Part shown: piece by piece, positions 8,511 through 17,716 of the stretch | Numbering within the stretch: position 1 is the stretch's first letter | How the letters are laid out: every line of letters begins with the position of its first letter | From: an uncultured Gemmatimonadota bacterium | GTDB lineage: Bacteria; Gemmatimonadota; Gemmatimonadetes; Gemmatimonadales; Gemmatimonadaceae | Reading direction: 5' to 3' | Length of the DNA stretch: 64,000 nt | NCBI GenBank assembly: GCA_902826615.1 | Contig: CADEFN010000001.1 | Coordinates: 434,001-498,000, forward strand | Translations under genes and position numbers: made by a program | The notes under the pieces: model-generated | Databases searched by the model: none | What the model was told of the DNA's origin: nothing | What the model saw: the letters and a program-made list of their open reading frames with translations, nothing else

Positions 8511-10240
8511 CAGTACCCCCGCGCCAGGCCGTGACCGCGCGGCTCACTCACGCCCTGCCAGCGACCATTCACACGCACGATACTCTGCGCCCACCCAAAC
8601 TCGTACTGCCATGGTGTGGTGGGCGACGGATGATGACCCTTGGCAGCCAGGGCACGCACGAGGGTGCTGTCGTAGCCACCCTGTTCGAGCAGAAGGGAAT
8701 CGGGAAAGTCCTGGGCGTGAAAGCGGGGCGCCGCCATCGACGCGCCTAACGGCTGCCGGAAGTCCAGCTGATCGAAGAGCACCTGCGCCACCGCCGTAAT
8801 GATTCGCGCACCACCAGAGGCGCCCGTCACCAGCAGGGGCCTACCGGCGGAGTCGAGCACGATGGTGGGGGTCATGCTCGACAACATGCGCTTCCCGGGC
8901 GCGATGGCATTGGCTTCGCCTTGCCGCAGCCCCATGCCATTGATTGCGCCCACGCGGGTCGTGAAGTCGTCCATCTCGTTGTTGAGCAGAAAGCCAGCGC
9001 CCGTCACCGTGAGACGCGACCCGTAGCCACCATTAAGCGTGGTCGTCATCGCCACCGAATTCCCCGCAGCATCCACGATGCTGAAGTGCGTTGTGTGTCG
9101 TTTGGTGTTCTTCACCACGGAATCGGCGGCGATGGCCACCGGTACCGCGCCGATCGAGGCACGCAACGCAGCGGCCGTGTCGGGCGACAGGAATGACTCG
9201 AGCGGAATTTTCACGAACGCCGGGTCGGCCAGCAGCGTGTTGCGGCGCGCAAAGGCCAGACGCTCCGCGCTCGCAATGGCGTGGATGGCATCAGGGGAGT
9301 GCCATCCCATCGCGCCGAGGTCCAACCCGCCGAGGATGTTGGCCATCAGCGCCAGAGTGAGTCCGCCGGACGACGCCGGGGGCATCGAGACGACTTCATG
9401 CCCGCGATACCTGAACGTCACCGGATCCCGCCAGATGGGCTGGTACTTCGCGAGGTCGCTGCGGGAGATGATACCGCCGCTCCGTTGCATCTCGGCTTCC
9501 ACCAGCCGCGCCGTCTCACCGAGGTAGAACCCATCCCGCCCACCATCGGCGATGCGTCTCAGTGTACCGGCAAGATCCGTGTTGTGCCACCGCGACCCCA
9601 CAGAAACCGGCGACCCGTTAGGCACGTACAGCTGCGCGGTGGCGGGAAAGCGGGCGAGTGTCTCGCGTTCGTACAGCAGATCTTCTGCAAACGCCGAGTC
9701 TGCTACAAAGCCCGTGTCGCTGAGTGCTATGGCCGGCGCGACGAGTGCTTTCCATGGAAGGGACCCGTACTTCTGGTGCGCGGCCCAGAGTCCGGCAACA
9801 CTCCCCGGAACACCAGCGGCGAGTGCCCCCGTCCAGCTCTTGTCGGTGAGGTCGCCCTTCGCGTCGAGATACATGTCACGGCTGGACGCTCCGGGCGCGG
9901 TCTCGCGAAAATCGAGGGCCGCACTCTCCTGGCCCATGCGCGCCACAATAAAGCCGCCACCCCCGATGTTGCCCGCCGTGGGATACGCCACCGCGAGCGC
10001 AAAGGCGACCGCAACTGTGGCGTCGATCGCGTTGCCACCCGCGCGCAGCACGTCCAATCCGATGCGGGTCGCATACGGCGACGCGCTCACCACCATGGCG
10101 CTATCTGATTCTGCCACTGCGGCCACGTGCGCCGTGCGCCACTCCACAGGAACGGGGTCACCCGGCGCCGTTTCAGGGGCAGTGCAGGCAGCGAGAAGCA
10201 GCACGCCGCAGACCCTGCGTCGATGAAGAGGGAGGTTCAT
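8510..10240 (-). CDS. ggt: Gamma-glutamyltranspeptidase, lipoprotein form
   Basis: The 576-residue precursor has a lipobox LLLAAC (Cys19), so it is probably lipid-anchored. The large-subunit part contains AGGNAIDATVAVAFALAVAYPTAGN and GGGGF, typical of the family. The processing site and catalytic threonine are in KRHTTHFSIVDAAGN: Thr383 (first T of TTHFS) corresponds to the threonine that becomes the small-subunit N-terminus. The downstream GGYGSRLTVTGAGFLLNNEMDDF is the substrate-binding region. It cleaves gamma-glutamyl bonds of glutathione and similar peptides in the periplasm. First gene of the ggt-yaeQ-membrane protein operon. Confidence 0.95.
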   Translation of the reverse strand: MNLPLHRRRVCGVLLLAACTAPETAPGDPVPVEWRTAHVAAVAESDSAMVVSASPYATRIGLDVLRAGGNAIDATVAVAFALAVAYPTAGNIGGGGFIVARMGQESAALDFRETAPGASSRDMYLDAKGDLTDKSWTGALAAGVPGSVAGLWAAHQKYGSLPWKALVAPAIALSDTGFVADSAFAEDLLYERETLARFPATAQLYVPNGSPVSVGSRWHNTDLAGTLRRIADGGRDGFYLGETARLVEAEMQRSGGIISRSDLAKYQPIWRDPVTFRYRGHEVVSMPPASSGGLTLALMANILGGLDLGAMGWHSPDAIHAIASAERLAFARRNTLLADPAFVKIPLESFLSPDTAAALRASIGAVPVAIAADSVVKNTKRHTTHFSIVDAAGNSVAMTTTLNGGYGSRLTVTGAGFLLNNEMDDFTTRVGAINGMGLRQGEANAIAPGKRMLSSMTPTIVLDSAGRPLLVTGASGGARIITAVAQVLFDQLDFRQPLGASMAAPRFHAQDFPDSLLLEQGGYDSTLVRALAAKGHHPSPTTPWQYEFGWAQSIVRVNGRWQGVSEPRGHGLARGY

Positions 10241-10470
10241 GCGCCGAATCTACCGCTGCTACGGGGCTTCGCAGCACGGGCTCGCCGGATGGACTCGGCG
10301 GTAAAGCCGGCTGGCCCGGGCCGCCAAGGCCTCCCCAAAACCCACTTCTGTCACACACTCGTGGCACGCTCAGGGGAACTCTTTTGCCTTCCCTGGCCTT
10401 CTGCACCCGCAGCCTCTCAGCACGCGCCAGCGCGCCTGCCCTCTCCTGCCCTGACCCGAGAGATACCCCC
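10241..10470. other. Divergent intergenic region upstream of ggt and egtB
   Basis: These 230 bases separate two divergently read genes and should hold both promoters. The part nearest ggt is rich in GGCCGG-type inverted repeats; the part nearest egtB is pyrimidine-rich. I could not pick a convincing -35/-10 pair or a known riboswitch. Confidence 0.4.
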
Positions 10471-11736
10471 ATGCTCCTGGAGACCGCGACCTACGCAGCG
10501 CGCAAGAGCTCGCTTGCCGAGCGTTTTGCACAAACCCGGGCGCACACGGAGGCACTTTGCCGGCCGCTGCAGGTGGAGGACTACGTGGTCAGCAGCATGG
10601 CCGACGTGAGTCCCACCAAGTGGCACCTCGCGCACACCAGCTGGTTCTTCGAGACCTTTCTGCTTGATCAACACGAGCCTGGGTATCGCTCCCCAAACCC
10701 TCGCTACGCGTACCTCTTCAACTCGTACTACGTCCAGGCGGGTGAGCGTCACTGCCGCGCGCAGCGAGGGCTCGTCACACGCCCCACGGTAGATGAAGTG
10801 TTCCAGTATCGACGTCATGTCACCGACGCGGTGCTCGCCCTGATTGGTCGACTTGACGGAGATGAGGCGCACCCGGCGTGGAAGATCATCGAGCTGGGCA
10901 TCCACCATGAGCAGCAGCATCAGGAACTCATGCTTACCGACATCAAGCATGTGTTCTGGATGAATCCCCTGCACCCGGCCTATCGGGCGCCCCTTCCGCG
11001 GACGCCTCGCGTGCCACCGTTGCAATGGCACGGCGTCGAGGAAGGGCTTTATCGCATTGGTCATGAGGGCACCGACTTCGCCTTTGACAATGAAGGCCCG
11101 TCACACCGCGTGTTTCTTGACGCATTCCGCATCGGGACACGGCTGGTGACCAACGGGGAATACCTGGATTTCATCAACGACGGGGGCTACCGGCGTACCC
11201 CACTGTGGCTTTCCAGTGGTTGGGTGGCCGTGCGCGATAACGGCTGGACCGCGCCACTCTACTGGCAGGAGTCTCAGGACGGCTGGACAGAGTTCACGCT
11301 CGCGGGCGATGCACCACTCGATCTTGCCTCACCCGTCACGCATCTCAGTTATTACGAAGCGGACGCCTACGCGCGGTGGAGTGGTCACCGTTTGCCGACG
11401 GAGATGCAGTGGGAAGTGGCGGCCCGGGCCTTTCCCCTGCAAGGCAACTTTGTCGACCATGGACGTATGCATCCGGGCACGGCCGGCGAGGGGATGTCGC
11501 AACTTTACGGCGATGCGTGGCAGTGGACGCAGAGTAGCTACGTGGCCTACCCGGGTTACACGCCGAGTGCCGGGGCGATCGGGGAGTACAACGGCAAGTG
11601 GATGTGCGATCAGTGGGTGCTGCGTGGCGCCTCGTGCGCCACACCGTCGTCTCATGCACGACTGACCTATCGCAACTTCTTTCCCAGTGATGCCCGATGG
11701 CAGTTCACCGGCATTCGACTGGTGGAGGGCGCATGA
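10471..11736 (+). CDS. egtB: EgtB, non-heme iron sulfoxide synthase of ergothioneine synthesis
   Basis: The 421-residue protein has the two EgtB domains. The N-terminal DinB-like bundle carries WHLAHTSWFFE (His52 and His55) and HHEQQHQE (His146 and His150), which supply the three-histidine iron site. The C-terminal formylglycine-generating-enzyme-like domain spans about residues 195-420 and contains HRLPTEMQWEVAAR and GDAWQWTQSSY. EgtB joins hercynine to a thiol donor by oxygen-dependent C-S bond formation. No egtA or egtC is nearby, which suggests direct use of cysteine, and no PLP lyase (egtE) is in the operon. ATG at 10471 is chosen over in-frame upstream starts because the homologous region begins just after it. 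Confidence 0.93.
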   Translation: MLLETATYAARKSSLAERFAQTRAHTEALCRPLQVEDYVVSSMADVSPTKWHLAHTSWFFETFLLDQHEPGYRSPNPRYAYLFNSYYVQAGERHCRAQRGLVTRPTVDEVFQYRRHVTDAVLALIGRLDGDEAHPAWKIIELGIHHEQQHQELMLTDIKHVFWMNPLHPAYRAPLPRTPRVPPLQWHGVEEGLYRIGHEGTDFAFDNEGPSHRVFLDAFRIGTRLVTNGEYLDFINDGGYRRTPLWLSSGWVAVRDNGWTAPLYWQESQDGWTEFTLAGDAPLDLASPVTHLSYYEADAYARWSGHRLPTEMQWEVAARAFPLQGNFVDHGRMHPGTAGEGMSQLYGDAWQWTQSSYVAYPGYTPSAGAIGEYNGKWMCDQWVLRGASCATPSSHARLTYRNFFPSDARWQFTGIRLVEGA

Positions 11737-12713
11737 CCACCCGCATGGCATGGCGCCGAGCACGCGCACCCGAGCCCGGAGCCTCGCGCAGCATGCGCGA
11801 AGACGTGCTCGCCGGTCTGCGCGCAGCACCCAAAACGCTGTCCCCCAAGTACTTCTACGACGCCACGGGTGCCGAGTTGTTCGAGGCAATCACACGTTTG
11901 CCGGAGTACTACCCCACCCGCACCGAGCTCGCCATTCTCCGAACCCACGCGCGCGATATCGCCGAGCGTGTGGGGCCCAACGTGGCGCTCATCGAGTACG
12001 GAAGTGGCGCGGCAATCAAGGCACGCCTGATTCTGGATGCGCTCGAGTCGCCCGCTGCCTATGTGCCCGTCGACATCTCCAGCGAGCAGCTGGCGCGTGT
12101 CGCATCCGAACGGCGCCGAGAATATCCGGGGCTCCGCGTGCTGCCCGTGTGCGCCGACTACACCACCCGCCTGACCCTTCCCGATTTGCCGGCCGGGTCA
12201 CGCAAAGTGGCGTTTTTCCCGGGTTCGACCATCGGCAATTTCCATCCCGCCGAGGCCACCGCATTCCTCAAGCGTGTGCGCACGGCGATCGGTCCCGGTG
12301 GAGCGATGATCCTCGGCGTCGACCGCCGCAAGGACCCGCAGGTACTGCACGATGCCTACAATGATCGTGCAGGCGTGACGGCGGCCTTCAACCGCAATGC
12401 GCTCGTACACCTCAATCGCGAGCTGGGGGCCACGTTTGATCTGACACACTTTGCACATCGCGCGTTTTTCAGTGACGCCGAGAGCCGCATTGAAATGCAC
12501 CTCGAGGCGCTGGTGACGCACACGGTGACGGTGGGCGGCACACCGGTGTCGTTTGAACGCGGCGAGACCATCCACACGGAAAGTTCCTACAAGTACGATG
12601 CCGCCCGGCTGGAGGCGGTCGTTGGCCCGGCGGGTTTTGCCGTTCGAGAGTGGTGGACCGACGAGCGCTCCTGGTTCTGGGTGGTGTTGCTGGAGGGCCT
12701 GGCCCATGCCTGA
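11733..12713 (+). CDS. egtD: EgtD, L-histidine N-alpha-methyltransferase
   Basis: The 326-residue protein shows the diagnostic EgtD stretch TLSPKYFYDATGAELFEAITRLPEYYPTRTE (split over residues about 34-64), the SAM-binding loop EYGSGAAIKAR, and KVAFFPGSTIGNF, which is nearly invariant in the family. It trimethylates histidine to hercynine with three SAM. The start overlaps the egtB stop by 4 bases (ATGA), and the next gene starts inside its end, so the three are coupled. C-terminal segments HTESSYKYD and WWTDERSWFWVVLLE are also standard for EgtD. Confidence 0.95.
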   Translation: MTTRMAWRRARAPEPGASRSMREDVLAGLRAAPKTLSPKYFYDATGAELFEAITRLPEYYPTRTELAILRTHARDIAERVGPNVALIEYGSGAAIKARLILDALESPAAYVPVDISSEQLARVASERRREYPGLRVLPVCADYTTRLTLPDLPAGSRKVAFFPGSTIGNFHPAEATAFLKRVRTAIGPGGAMILGVDRRKDPQVLHDAYNDRAGVTAAFNRNALVHLNRELGATFDLTHFAHRAFFSDAESRIEMHLEALVTHTVTVGGTPVSFERGETIHTESSYKYDAARLEAVVGPAGFAVREWWTDERSWFWVVLLEGLAHA

Positions 12714-14115
12714 CGGGATCACGCGAGTGGATGTCGCCATCATCGGCACTGGTCAGGCGGCGCCCGCACTTGGCGTCGCGCTCGCACGGCGTGGACAATC
12801 CGTCGCCGTCTTCGAGGGAGGGCGGATCGGCGGGAGTTGTGTGAACTACGGGTGCACACCAACCAAAACCCTCCGAAAGAGCGCACGGGTTGCGCACATG
12901 GCACGTCGCGCCGCCGAGTTCGGCGTGATCACCGGGCCGGTGCAGGTGGACTTTGCGGCGGCGATGGAGCGAACGGCTGGTGTGGTCAGCGGGTCGAACG
13001 CGGGCCTCACGCGGTGGCTCGAAACCACCCCCGGCGTCGAGCTGGTCCGGGAATGGGCGCGTCTGGATGGTCGCCGCGACGGGCGATTTGTCGTCCGGGC
13101 GGGGGATCGGATGTTCGAGGCGACGACCGTGTATCTCAACACGGGCACACGTCCCCTGGTGCCCTCCATCGCCGGCCTGACCGAGCTGCCGTATCTGACA
13201 AACGACTCACTGCTTGCGATACGGGAGCAACCGCGGCACCTGCTCATTCTGGGTGGCAGTTACATCGGGCTCGAACTCGGTCAGATTTTTCGCCGTTTAG
13301 GGAGTGAGGTCACGATTGTGGAGCACGGTGAGGTGGTGGCTTCACGCGAAGATCCCGACACCTCGCTCCGCATTGCCGCCATGCTGGAGGCGGAGGGCGT
13401 CACCATCCACGCCGGTCACGACACCGAGTCCGCGCGCGCAGTGGACGGAGATGTCGTCCTCACCATTCGCGCGCGCGCCAACGGCGCGACACGTGAGATT
13501 CGCGGGTCGCATGTGCTGGTGGCCACCGGGCGTGTGCCCAACACCGACACCCTCGGGCTCGATACCATCGGACTCGTGCCCGACAAACGCGGCTTTGTCG
13601 CCACGAACGGTCGGTTGGAGACTGCTGTTCCGGGTGTGTGGGCCCTTGGTGACATCAACCGACGCGGAGCATTTACGCACACCAGTTACCAGGATCACGA
13701 GATCGTGCTCGCCAATCTCGACGGTCGCGAACGAACAGCCGATGGCCGCGTGACCATCTATGCCATGTACACCGACCCCCCGCTGGGGCGCGTGGGCATC
13801 ACCGAACGCGAGGCACGCGAACTGATGACGACCGGTCGTCGATTCCTCACGGCGTCCCACGAGATGAAGCTGGTCAGCCGCGCCAAGGAAGAGGGCGAGA
13901 CAACCGGGGTCATCCGTGTGCTGGTGGATGCCGACTCACACCTGTTCGCCGGTGCAACCCTCCTCGGAATCGGGGCCGACGAAATTGTGCAGGTGATCGG
14001 CGCCATGATGGCCGCAGGCGCTCCATATGAAGTGCTGCGCGACGCCTTGCCGGTGCATCCAACGGTGACGGAGTTCTTTCCCACCATCCTCGGCAAACTC
14101 ACACCCCTCGAGTAG
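12706..14115 (+). CDS. FAD-dependent pyridine nucleotide-disulfide oxidoreductase in the ergothioneine operon
   Basis: The 469-residue flavoprotein has an N-terminal FAD fold (VAIIGTGQAAPALGVALARRG), the redox-active pair CVNYGC (Cys45 and Cys50), an NAD(P) fold around residue 180 (LLILGGSYIGLELGQIFRRLG), the second FAD motif GVWALGDINRRGAFTH, and the dimerisation domain with the His-Glu base motif HPTVTEFFP. It resembles mercuric reductase in the core but lacks an N-terminal metal-binding domain and the C-terminal vicinal cysteines that true MerA needs, so the mercury call is rejected. The ATG at 12706 lies inside egtD (8-base overlap). Context suggests reduction of a disulfide related to ergothioneine or another low-molecular-weight thiol; this is inference. 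Confidence 0.85.
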   Translation: MPDGITRVDVAIIGTGQAAPALGVALARRGQSVAVFEGGRIGGSCVNYGCTPTKTLRKSARVAHMARRAAEFGVITGPVQVDFAAAMERTAGVVSGSNAGLTRWLETTPGVELVREWARLDGRRDGRFVVRAGDRMFEATTVYLNTGTRPLVPSIAGLTELPYLTNDSLLAIREQPRHLLILGGSYIGLELGQIFRRLGSEVTIVEHGEVVASREDPDTSLRIAAMLEAEGVTIHAGHDTESARAVDGDVVLTIRARANGATREIRGSHVLVATGRVPNTDTLGLDTIGLVPDKRGFVATNGRLETAVPGVWALGDINRRGAFTHTSYQDHEIVLANLDGRERTADGRVTIYAMYTDPPLGRVGITEREARELMTTGRRFLTASHEMKLVSRAKEEGETTGVIRVLVDADSHLFAGATLLGIGADEIVQVIGAMMAAGAPYEVLRDALPVHPTVTEFFPTILGKLTPLE

Positions 14116-14121
14116 GGTCGA

Positions 14122-14814
14122 ATGACTGCGAGGCACTACCGCGAAACTGCGCCTTTACCTGATTTGCCCGCGCACGGGGTTACCTTGCCTTTCATGGCTG
14201 ATGAGAATGGTGGTGCACGAGGCATGGACCCGGCGTTGAGCGCCAGGCTCGATGCCGTGTGCGCGGAGGGCTGGGCACACTGGGAGAACTTCGATCTCAC
14301 CGTGCGGGAGCGGGACTTCCACCCCTTTGTCGCGTCGGATTACGACGTCGTTCGGCGAGCGCTCGAACGGCACTGCCGCCCAGGGCTTCGCTTCCTCGAG
14401 TGGGGCTCGGCCAACGGTGTCATCACGATCATGGCTGACGTACTGGGCTGTGAGGCGTATGGCATCGAGCTCGACACCGACCTCGTGCGGACAGCACGCG
14501 AGCTGGCGGCCAAGCACAACTCGGGGGCGAAATTTATCGCGGCGAGCTTTCTGCCCGCCGGTTATCGCTGGCAGTCGCCACACGATCCGGGATACACCAG
14601 CACGATTGGCGTGGGCGACTCCGGCTACGTGCAGATGGGTCGGGCACTCGAGGAGTTCGACGTGGTGTTCGGCTATCCGTGGGATGGCGATGTCGAGCTC
14701 ATGCTCGACCTCATGCAGAAGTTCGGTCGTCGCGACGCGACACTCCTGCTCTACCACACCAGTGCCGGTGTGATGGTGTATCACGACGGCCGCATGGAGC
14801 GCGAAGCGCCCTGA
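14122..14814 (+). CDS. SAM-dependent methyltransferase-like protein
   Basis: The 230-residue product carries a class I methyltransferase nucleotide site, RFLEWGSANGVITIMADVLG, followed by an acidic strand end (GIELD) and VVFGYPWDGDVELMLDLMQKFG in the later strands. The gene follows the disulfide reductase by 6 bases and probably belongs to the egt operon. The substrate is unknown; the loop normally holding catalytic residues shows no familiar motif, so it may be non-catalytic. Two starts are possible, ATG 14122 or ATG 14194 (MADENGG); I kept the longer one, with low certainty. Confidence 0.6.
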   Translation: MTARHYRETAPLPDLPAHGVTLPFMADENGGARGMDPALSARLDAVCAEGWAHWENFDLTVRERDFHPFVASDYDVVRRALERHCRPGLRFLEWGSANGVITIMADVLGCEAYGIELDTDLVRTARELAAKHNSGAKFIAASFLPAGYRWQSPHDPGYTSTIGVGDSGYVQMGRALEEFDVVFGYPWDGDVELMLDLMQKFGRRDATLLLYHTSAGVMVYHDGRMEREAP

Positions 14815-14859
14815 CTCGCACGCTCCACCCGCCTGACCGCCCTAACCCCGCAAAGAAAA

Positions 14860-14895
14860 TCGCCCCGGAACCTGATGTGCCAGGCTCCGGGGCGA
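14860..14895 (-). terminator. Intrinsic terminator of the LVIVD protein gene
   Basis: A 15-base stem, TCGCCCCGGAACCTG / CAGGCTCCGGGGCGA (one G-U pair), closes a 6-base loop. Read on the minus strand it is followed by a T-rich run (complement of 14852-14860, caaagaaaa on the plus strand), as expected for the gene ending at 14911. It may also stop the egt operon from the other side. Confidence 0.8.
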
Positions 14896-14910
14896 CTCTG
14901 TGTGGCGACG

Positions 14911-16716
14911 TCAGCTGACGATCGACAAATCGCGAATGGCGTCCGACAACATCCGGACACGTTTGCCGTCGCACGACCCCGCTGCCTCACCGGCCAGTTC
15001 GGTGGAGAGGCTGGTGAGTGTGGTCTGGCGTGCTGCCGCGTTTGACCGCTCGGCCCCGCTCAGTGCCGTGCGCACCGCAGCAATACGCGCTGCCGAGAGA
15101 CACTTGTTACGCTCCAGCTGATCGACGAACGCACGCGCCAGGGCAAAACTGGGCGGCCAGGAGATCTTTGGCTGACCCTGGGCATTGAGCTGCGTCCAGC
15201 GAACCGTCTTGGCAGCGTCGATTTCGTTCTGTGACACAAACTGGCTCGGGCGCATGTCAAACATGTCCATGCCGCGCGCGATTTCGGACGAGACAATGGT
15301 GCCGTTGTACCAGTAGACCGACCACGACCCACCGCTGACGAGGGACGAGTCGCTCACCGGACCACGATCGTGATAGGCGATCTCGATCGGCTTGTCGGGG
15401 TTGGACCAGTCGAAGATGGAAATGCCACCCTGATACCATCCCTGCACCATGATGTCGCGGCCCGGAATCGGAATCAGCGAGCCGTTGTGGGCCACGCAGT
15501 TCTCGGTGTTGGTCTGGGGCGCTGGAATCTTGTAGTACGAGTGGAACTTGAGCTTGCGATTCACGATGGAGAAAATCGCGTTGGCTCCCCACTCCGGTTT
15601 GTCGGTCGACCGGCAACGTGGCGCGCTGCCGCCGCCCCACTCATCGGTGAAGAGGATCTTGGTGCCGTCGTTGTTGAACGTCGCCGAGTGCCAGAACGCA
15701 AAGTTGGAGTCGGCCGCGGCATCGATACGAATCGGGTTCTTCACATCGCTGATGTCCAGCAGCAGTCCGTATCCACCACAGGCGCCACCGGCGAGCCCGA
15801 TCGACGGGTAGACCGTGATGTCGTGACACTGCGTGGGACCACCACCGCGCATGGCGGGGGGACGAGCGGGACGCGGGCCCGCCTGTGCGGCGCGTGCAGC
15901 CATGCGAGCCGAATCCGCCGCGGTCATGATGTCGGCGTGGCGCGCCGGCGCCGTGAGTCCTTCGAAGATCCGGGCGCTGTTGACCATCTTCGCGTCCTGC
16001 GGTCGCGCCAGCGGAACCTGGATCACTTCGATGCGGAAGAGCGCAGAGTTGGGGTCGTTGTCGGGATTGGTGCCCGCGCATCCCGGCAGCTCACGCGGCG
16101 AGCGAACGCCGGCTGAACCCGAGATGTAGATGTAGACGTTGTCCTTGTCCTTGGGATCTTCGACCACCGTGTGCGTGTGCGATCCACGACACGTTTGCAC
16201 ATTCCCGATGTACTTGGGGTTCGCCATGTCAGTCGCATCAAAGATGCGAATGCCGCGAATGCGCTCGCTGCTCACGGTGTCTTTCACACCCTGTGTGCCG
16301 CAGTCCAGGCGTCCACCAAGTCCCTCGGACGATACGAAGAGCAGGTTCTTGTAGACCGAGACGTCGCTCTGCGAGGCCGGGCAGAGATACGACTTCACCA
16401 GGGAGGGGCGGCTGGGATTGGTCATGTCCCAGACCATGAAGCCGTTGTAGTTCCCCTGGATCGCGTACTTGCCGCTGAAGGCAAGGTCGGAGTTGGTGAC
16501 GCCGGCAAATCCCTGCGGTGACTTGGCGGTGGAGAGCAGCGCGAGGTTGGAGATGGCCTCACCGGCGTCGTGCAACCCGGACTTGAGGCCGACCCGTGGA
16601 TCGCGCTCGGGCGCAGCCGGCGAGGAGACCACGGTGGCGGTACGCGCGCAAGCCGTCAGCGCGAGACCCGCCGCCGCCAGCCGCGAATAGCGGAACAACA
16701 GCGTCGATGGAAACAT
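14911..16716 (-). CDS. Exported LVIVD-repeat lipoprotein
   Basis: The 601-residue protein has a lipoprotein signal (LALTAC, Cys23) and beta-propeller repeats of the LVIVD type: GFMVWDMTNPSRPSLVKSY, IRIFDATDMANPKYIGNV, LLLDISDVKNPIRID, ISIFDWSNPDKPIEIAY. The repeats are recognisable by W/F-D-x-S/T-NP spacing. A Pro/Arg-rich low-complexity insert lies near residues 275-295. A helical tail follows residue 520. Such proteins bind ligands or partners outside the cytoplasm, but no function is established. AAGGAG precedes the ATG at 16716, and the gene follows the DUF305 gene by 18 bases, so they are cotranscribed. Confidence 0.8.
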   Translation of the reverse strand: MFPSTLLFRYSRLAAAGLALTACARTATVVSSPAAPERDPRVGLKSGLHDAGEAISNLALLSTAKSPQGFAGVTNSDLAFSGKYAIQGNYNGFMVWDMTNPSRPSLVKSYLCPASQSDVSVYKNLLFVSSEGLGGRLDCGTQGVKDTVSSERIRGIRIFDATDMANPKYIGNVQTCRGSHTHTVVEDPKDKDNVYIYISGSAGVRSPRELPGCAGTNPDNDPNSALFRIEVIQVPLARPQDAKMVNSARIFEGLTAPARHADIMTAADSARMAARAAQAGPRPARPPAMRGGGPTQCHDITVYPSIGLAGGACGGYGLLLDISDVKNPIRIDAAADSNFAFWHSATFNNDGTKILFTDEWGGGSAPRCRSTDKPEWGANAIFSIVNRKLKFHSYYKIPAPQTNTENCVAHNGSLIPIPGRDIMVQGWYQGGISIFDWSNPDKPIEIAYHDRGPVSDSSLVSGGSWSVYWYNGTIVSSEIARGMDMFDMRPSQFVSQNEIDAAKTVRWTQLNAQGQPKISWPPSFALARAFVDQLERNKCLSAARIAAVRTALSGAERSNAAARQTTLTSLSTELAGEAAGSCDGKRVRMLSDAIRDLSIVS

Positions 16717-16734
16717 GAGACTCCTTGAGGTTGC

Positions 16735-17358
16735 CTAACGTGGAACGGCGTGCCCGCGAGCGGCGAGCATCTGCTGCATGACACGGATTTCGGTCGTCTG
16801 ATCGGCGACCACATCGGAGGAAAAGCGGAATACGGTTTCATCCTGCGCGGCGCCCGGCGAGCCCATGAGTTCGTCCACCATCGTGATGGCGCCTTCATGG
16901 TGTTTGATCATGCCGAGCAGAAAGAGCCGGTCGAACTCGGGACCTCGTGCGGCGTCGAGGGCTTTGACCTCGGCATCGTCCAGCATGCCGGGCATGAGCA
17001 TGTCGTGCTCCATGCCGTTCATGGTCATCTTCATCGGCCCCGGCGTCGCCTCCGGAACCGGCGCGCCCTTGCTCTTGAGCCAGGTGCGCATCAACGCGAT
17101 TTCGTCGGTTTGCGCCACCACGATGCGCTCGCACAGGCGCTGCAGCTCCGCGCTGGCGCCGTGGGACGGGGCCCAGCCGGCAATCAGCACCGCCTGTGCG
17201 TGGTGGTGAATCATCCCCGTCATGAAATGCACGTCGGCCGCGGTGTGCTTGAGCGCGGGGATGCCGATGAGCGCGGGCGCGGCCGTGCGCGACGCACAGC
17301 CGAGCCCGGCGAGCAGGGGTGCAACGAGGATCAGCCGTCGAACCAGCGAATGAGGCAT
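16735..17358 (-). CDS. DUF305 exported four-helix protein (metal-binding-like lipoprotein)
   Basis: The 207-residue protein has a lipobox LAGLGC (Cys21) and two DUF305 repeats: HFMTGMIHHHAQAVLIAG near residue 45 and LFLLGMIKHHEGAITMVDEL near residue 145. Methionine and histidine clusters, with MKMTMNGMEHDMLMPGM between the repeats, fit a copper or other soft-metal ligand role proposed for the family. It lies just upstream of the LVIVD gene. The stop is embedded in CGTTAGGC. Confidence 0.85.
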   Translation of the reverse strand: MPHSLVRRLILVAPLLAGLGCASRTAAPALIGIPALKHTAADVHFMTGMIHHHAQAVLIAGWAPSHGASAELQRLCERIVVAQTDEIALMRTWLKSKGAPVPEATPGPMKMTMNGMEHDMLMPGMLDDAEVKALDAARGPEFDRLFLLGMIKHHEGAITMVDELMGSPGAAQDETVFRFSSDVVADQTTEIRVMQQMLAARGHAVPR

Positions 17359-17497
17359 GGAAGCAAAACGTGAGGTGGGCGAACCTAACTCCTACGCTTT
17401 GCGGGGGTAGGGCGCTGAGCCGGGTGCGCGACCCTCAGCCCCCGGGAGGTGCCGAGGGAACTCGCCACTGAGACGGCCAGGCGTCCCAGCCCTGCAA

Positions 17498-17716
17498 TCA
17501 GGCCACGTCGGGTCCGTGGCGGGCGAGACGGGTCCCGACCGCCAGGCCACCCAGGAAAGCGAGGGGCAGGAAGATGAACGCCAGGGCAAAACCCTGGGCG
17601 CCCTCCATGCTGGAGACCTTCTGCCATTCCATGCCGGCCTTGGCGGCAAAGCCACCGGCCACCGCGGTCACCAGTCCGGTGACACCTCCGATGAGCAGCG
17701 ACGAAGGCCAGCGCAC
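17498..17716 (-). CDS. Small two-helix membrane protein (possibly truncated)
   Basis: A 72-residue product with two transmembrane helices (about residues 5-26 and 43-62) joined by a short loop containing WQKVSSMEGAQGF. The GTG start directly follows the stop of the gene at 17717, so they are coupled. The sequence resembles, from memory, the N-terminal part of longer membrane proteins with an S-x-E-G-x-x-G-F/Y loop, so the gene may be a shortened version. The 139 bases after it up to the DUF305 gene show no continuation. Confidence 0.45.
   Translation of the reverse strand: MRWPSSLLIGGVTGLVTAVAGGFAAKAGMEWQKVSSMEGAQGFALAFIFLPLAFLGGLAVGTRLARHGPDVA

Noticed and set aside
12706-14115. Mercuric reductase (merA) call
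   Set aside because: Core is similar, but the N-terminal metal domain and C-terminal vicinal cysteines are missing and no mer genes are nearby.
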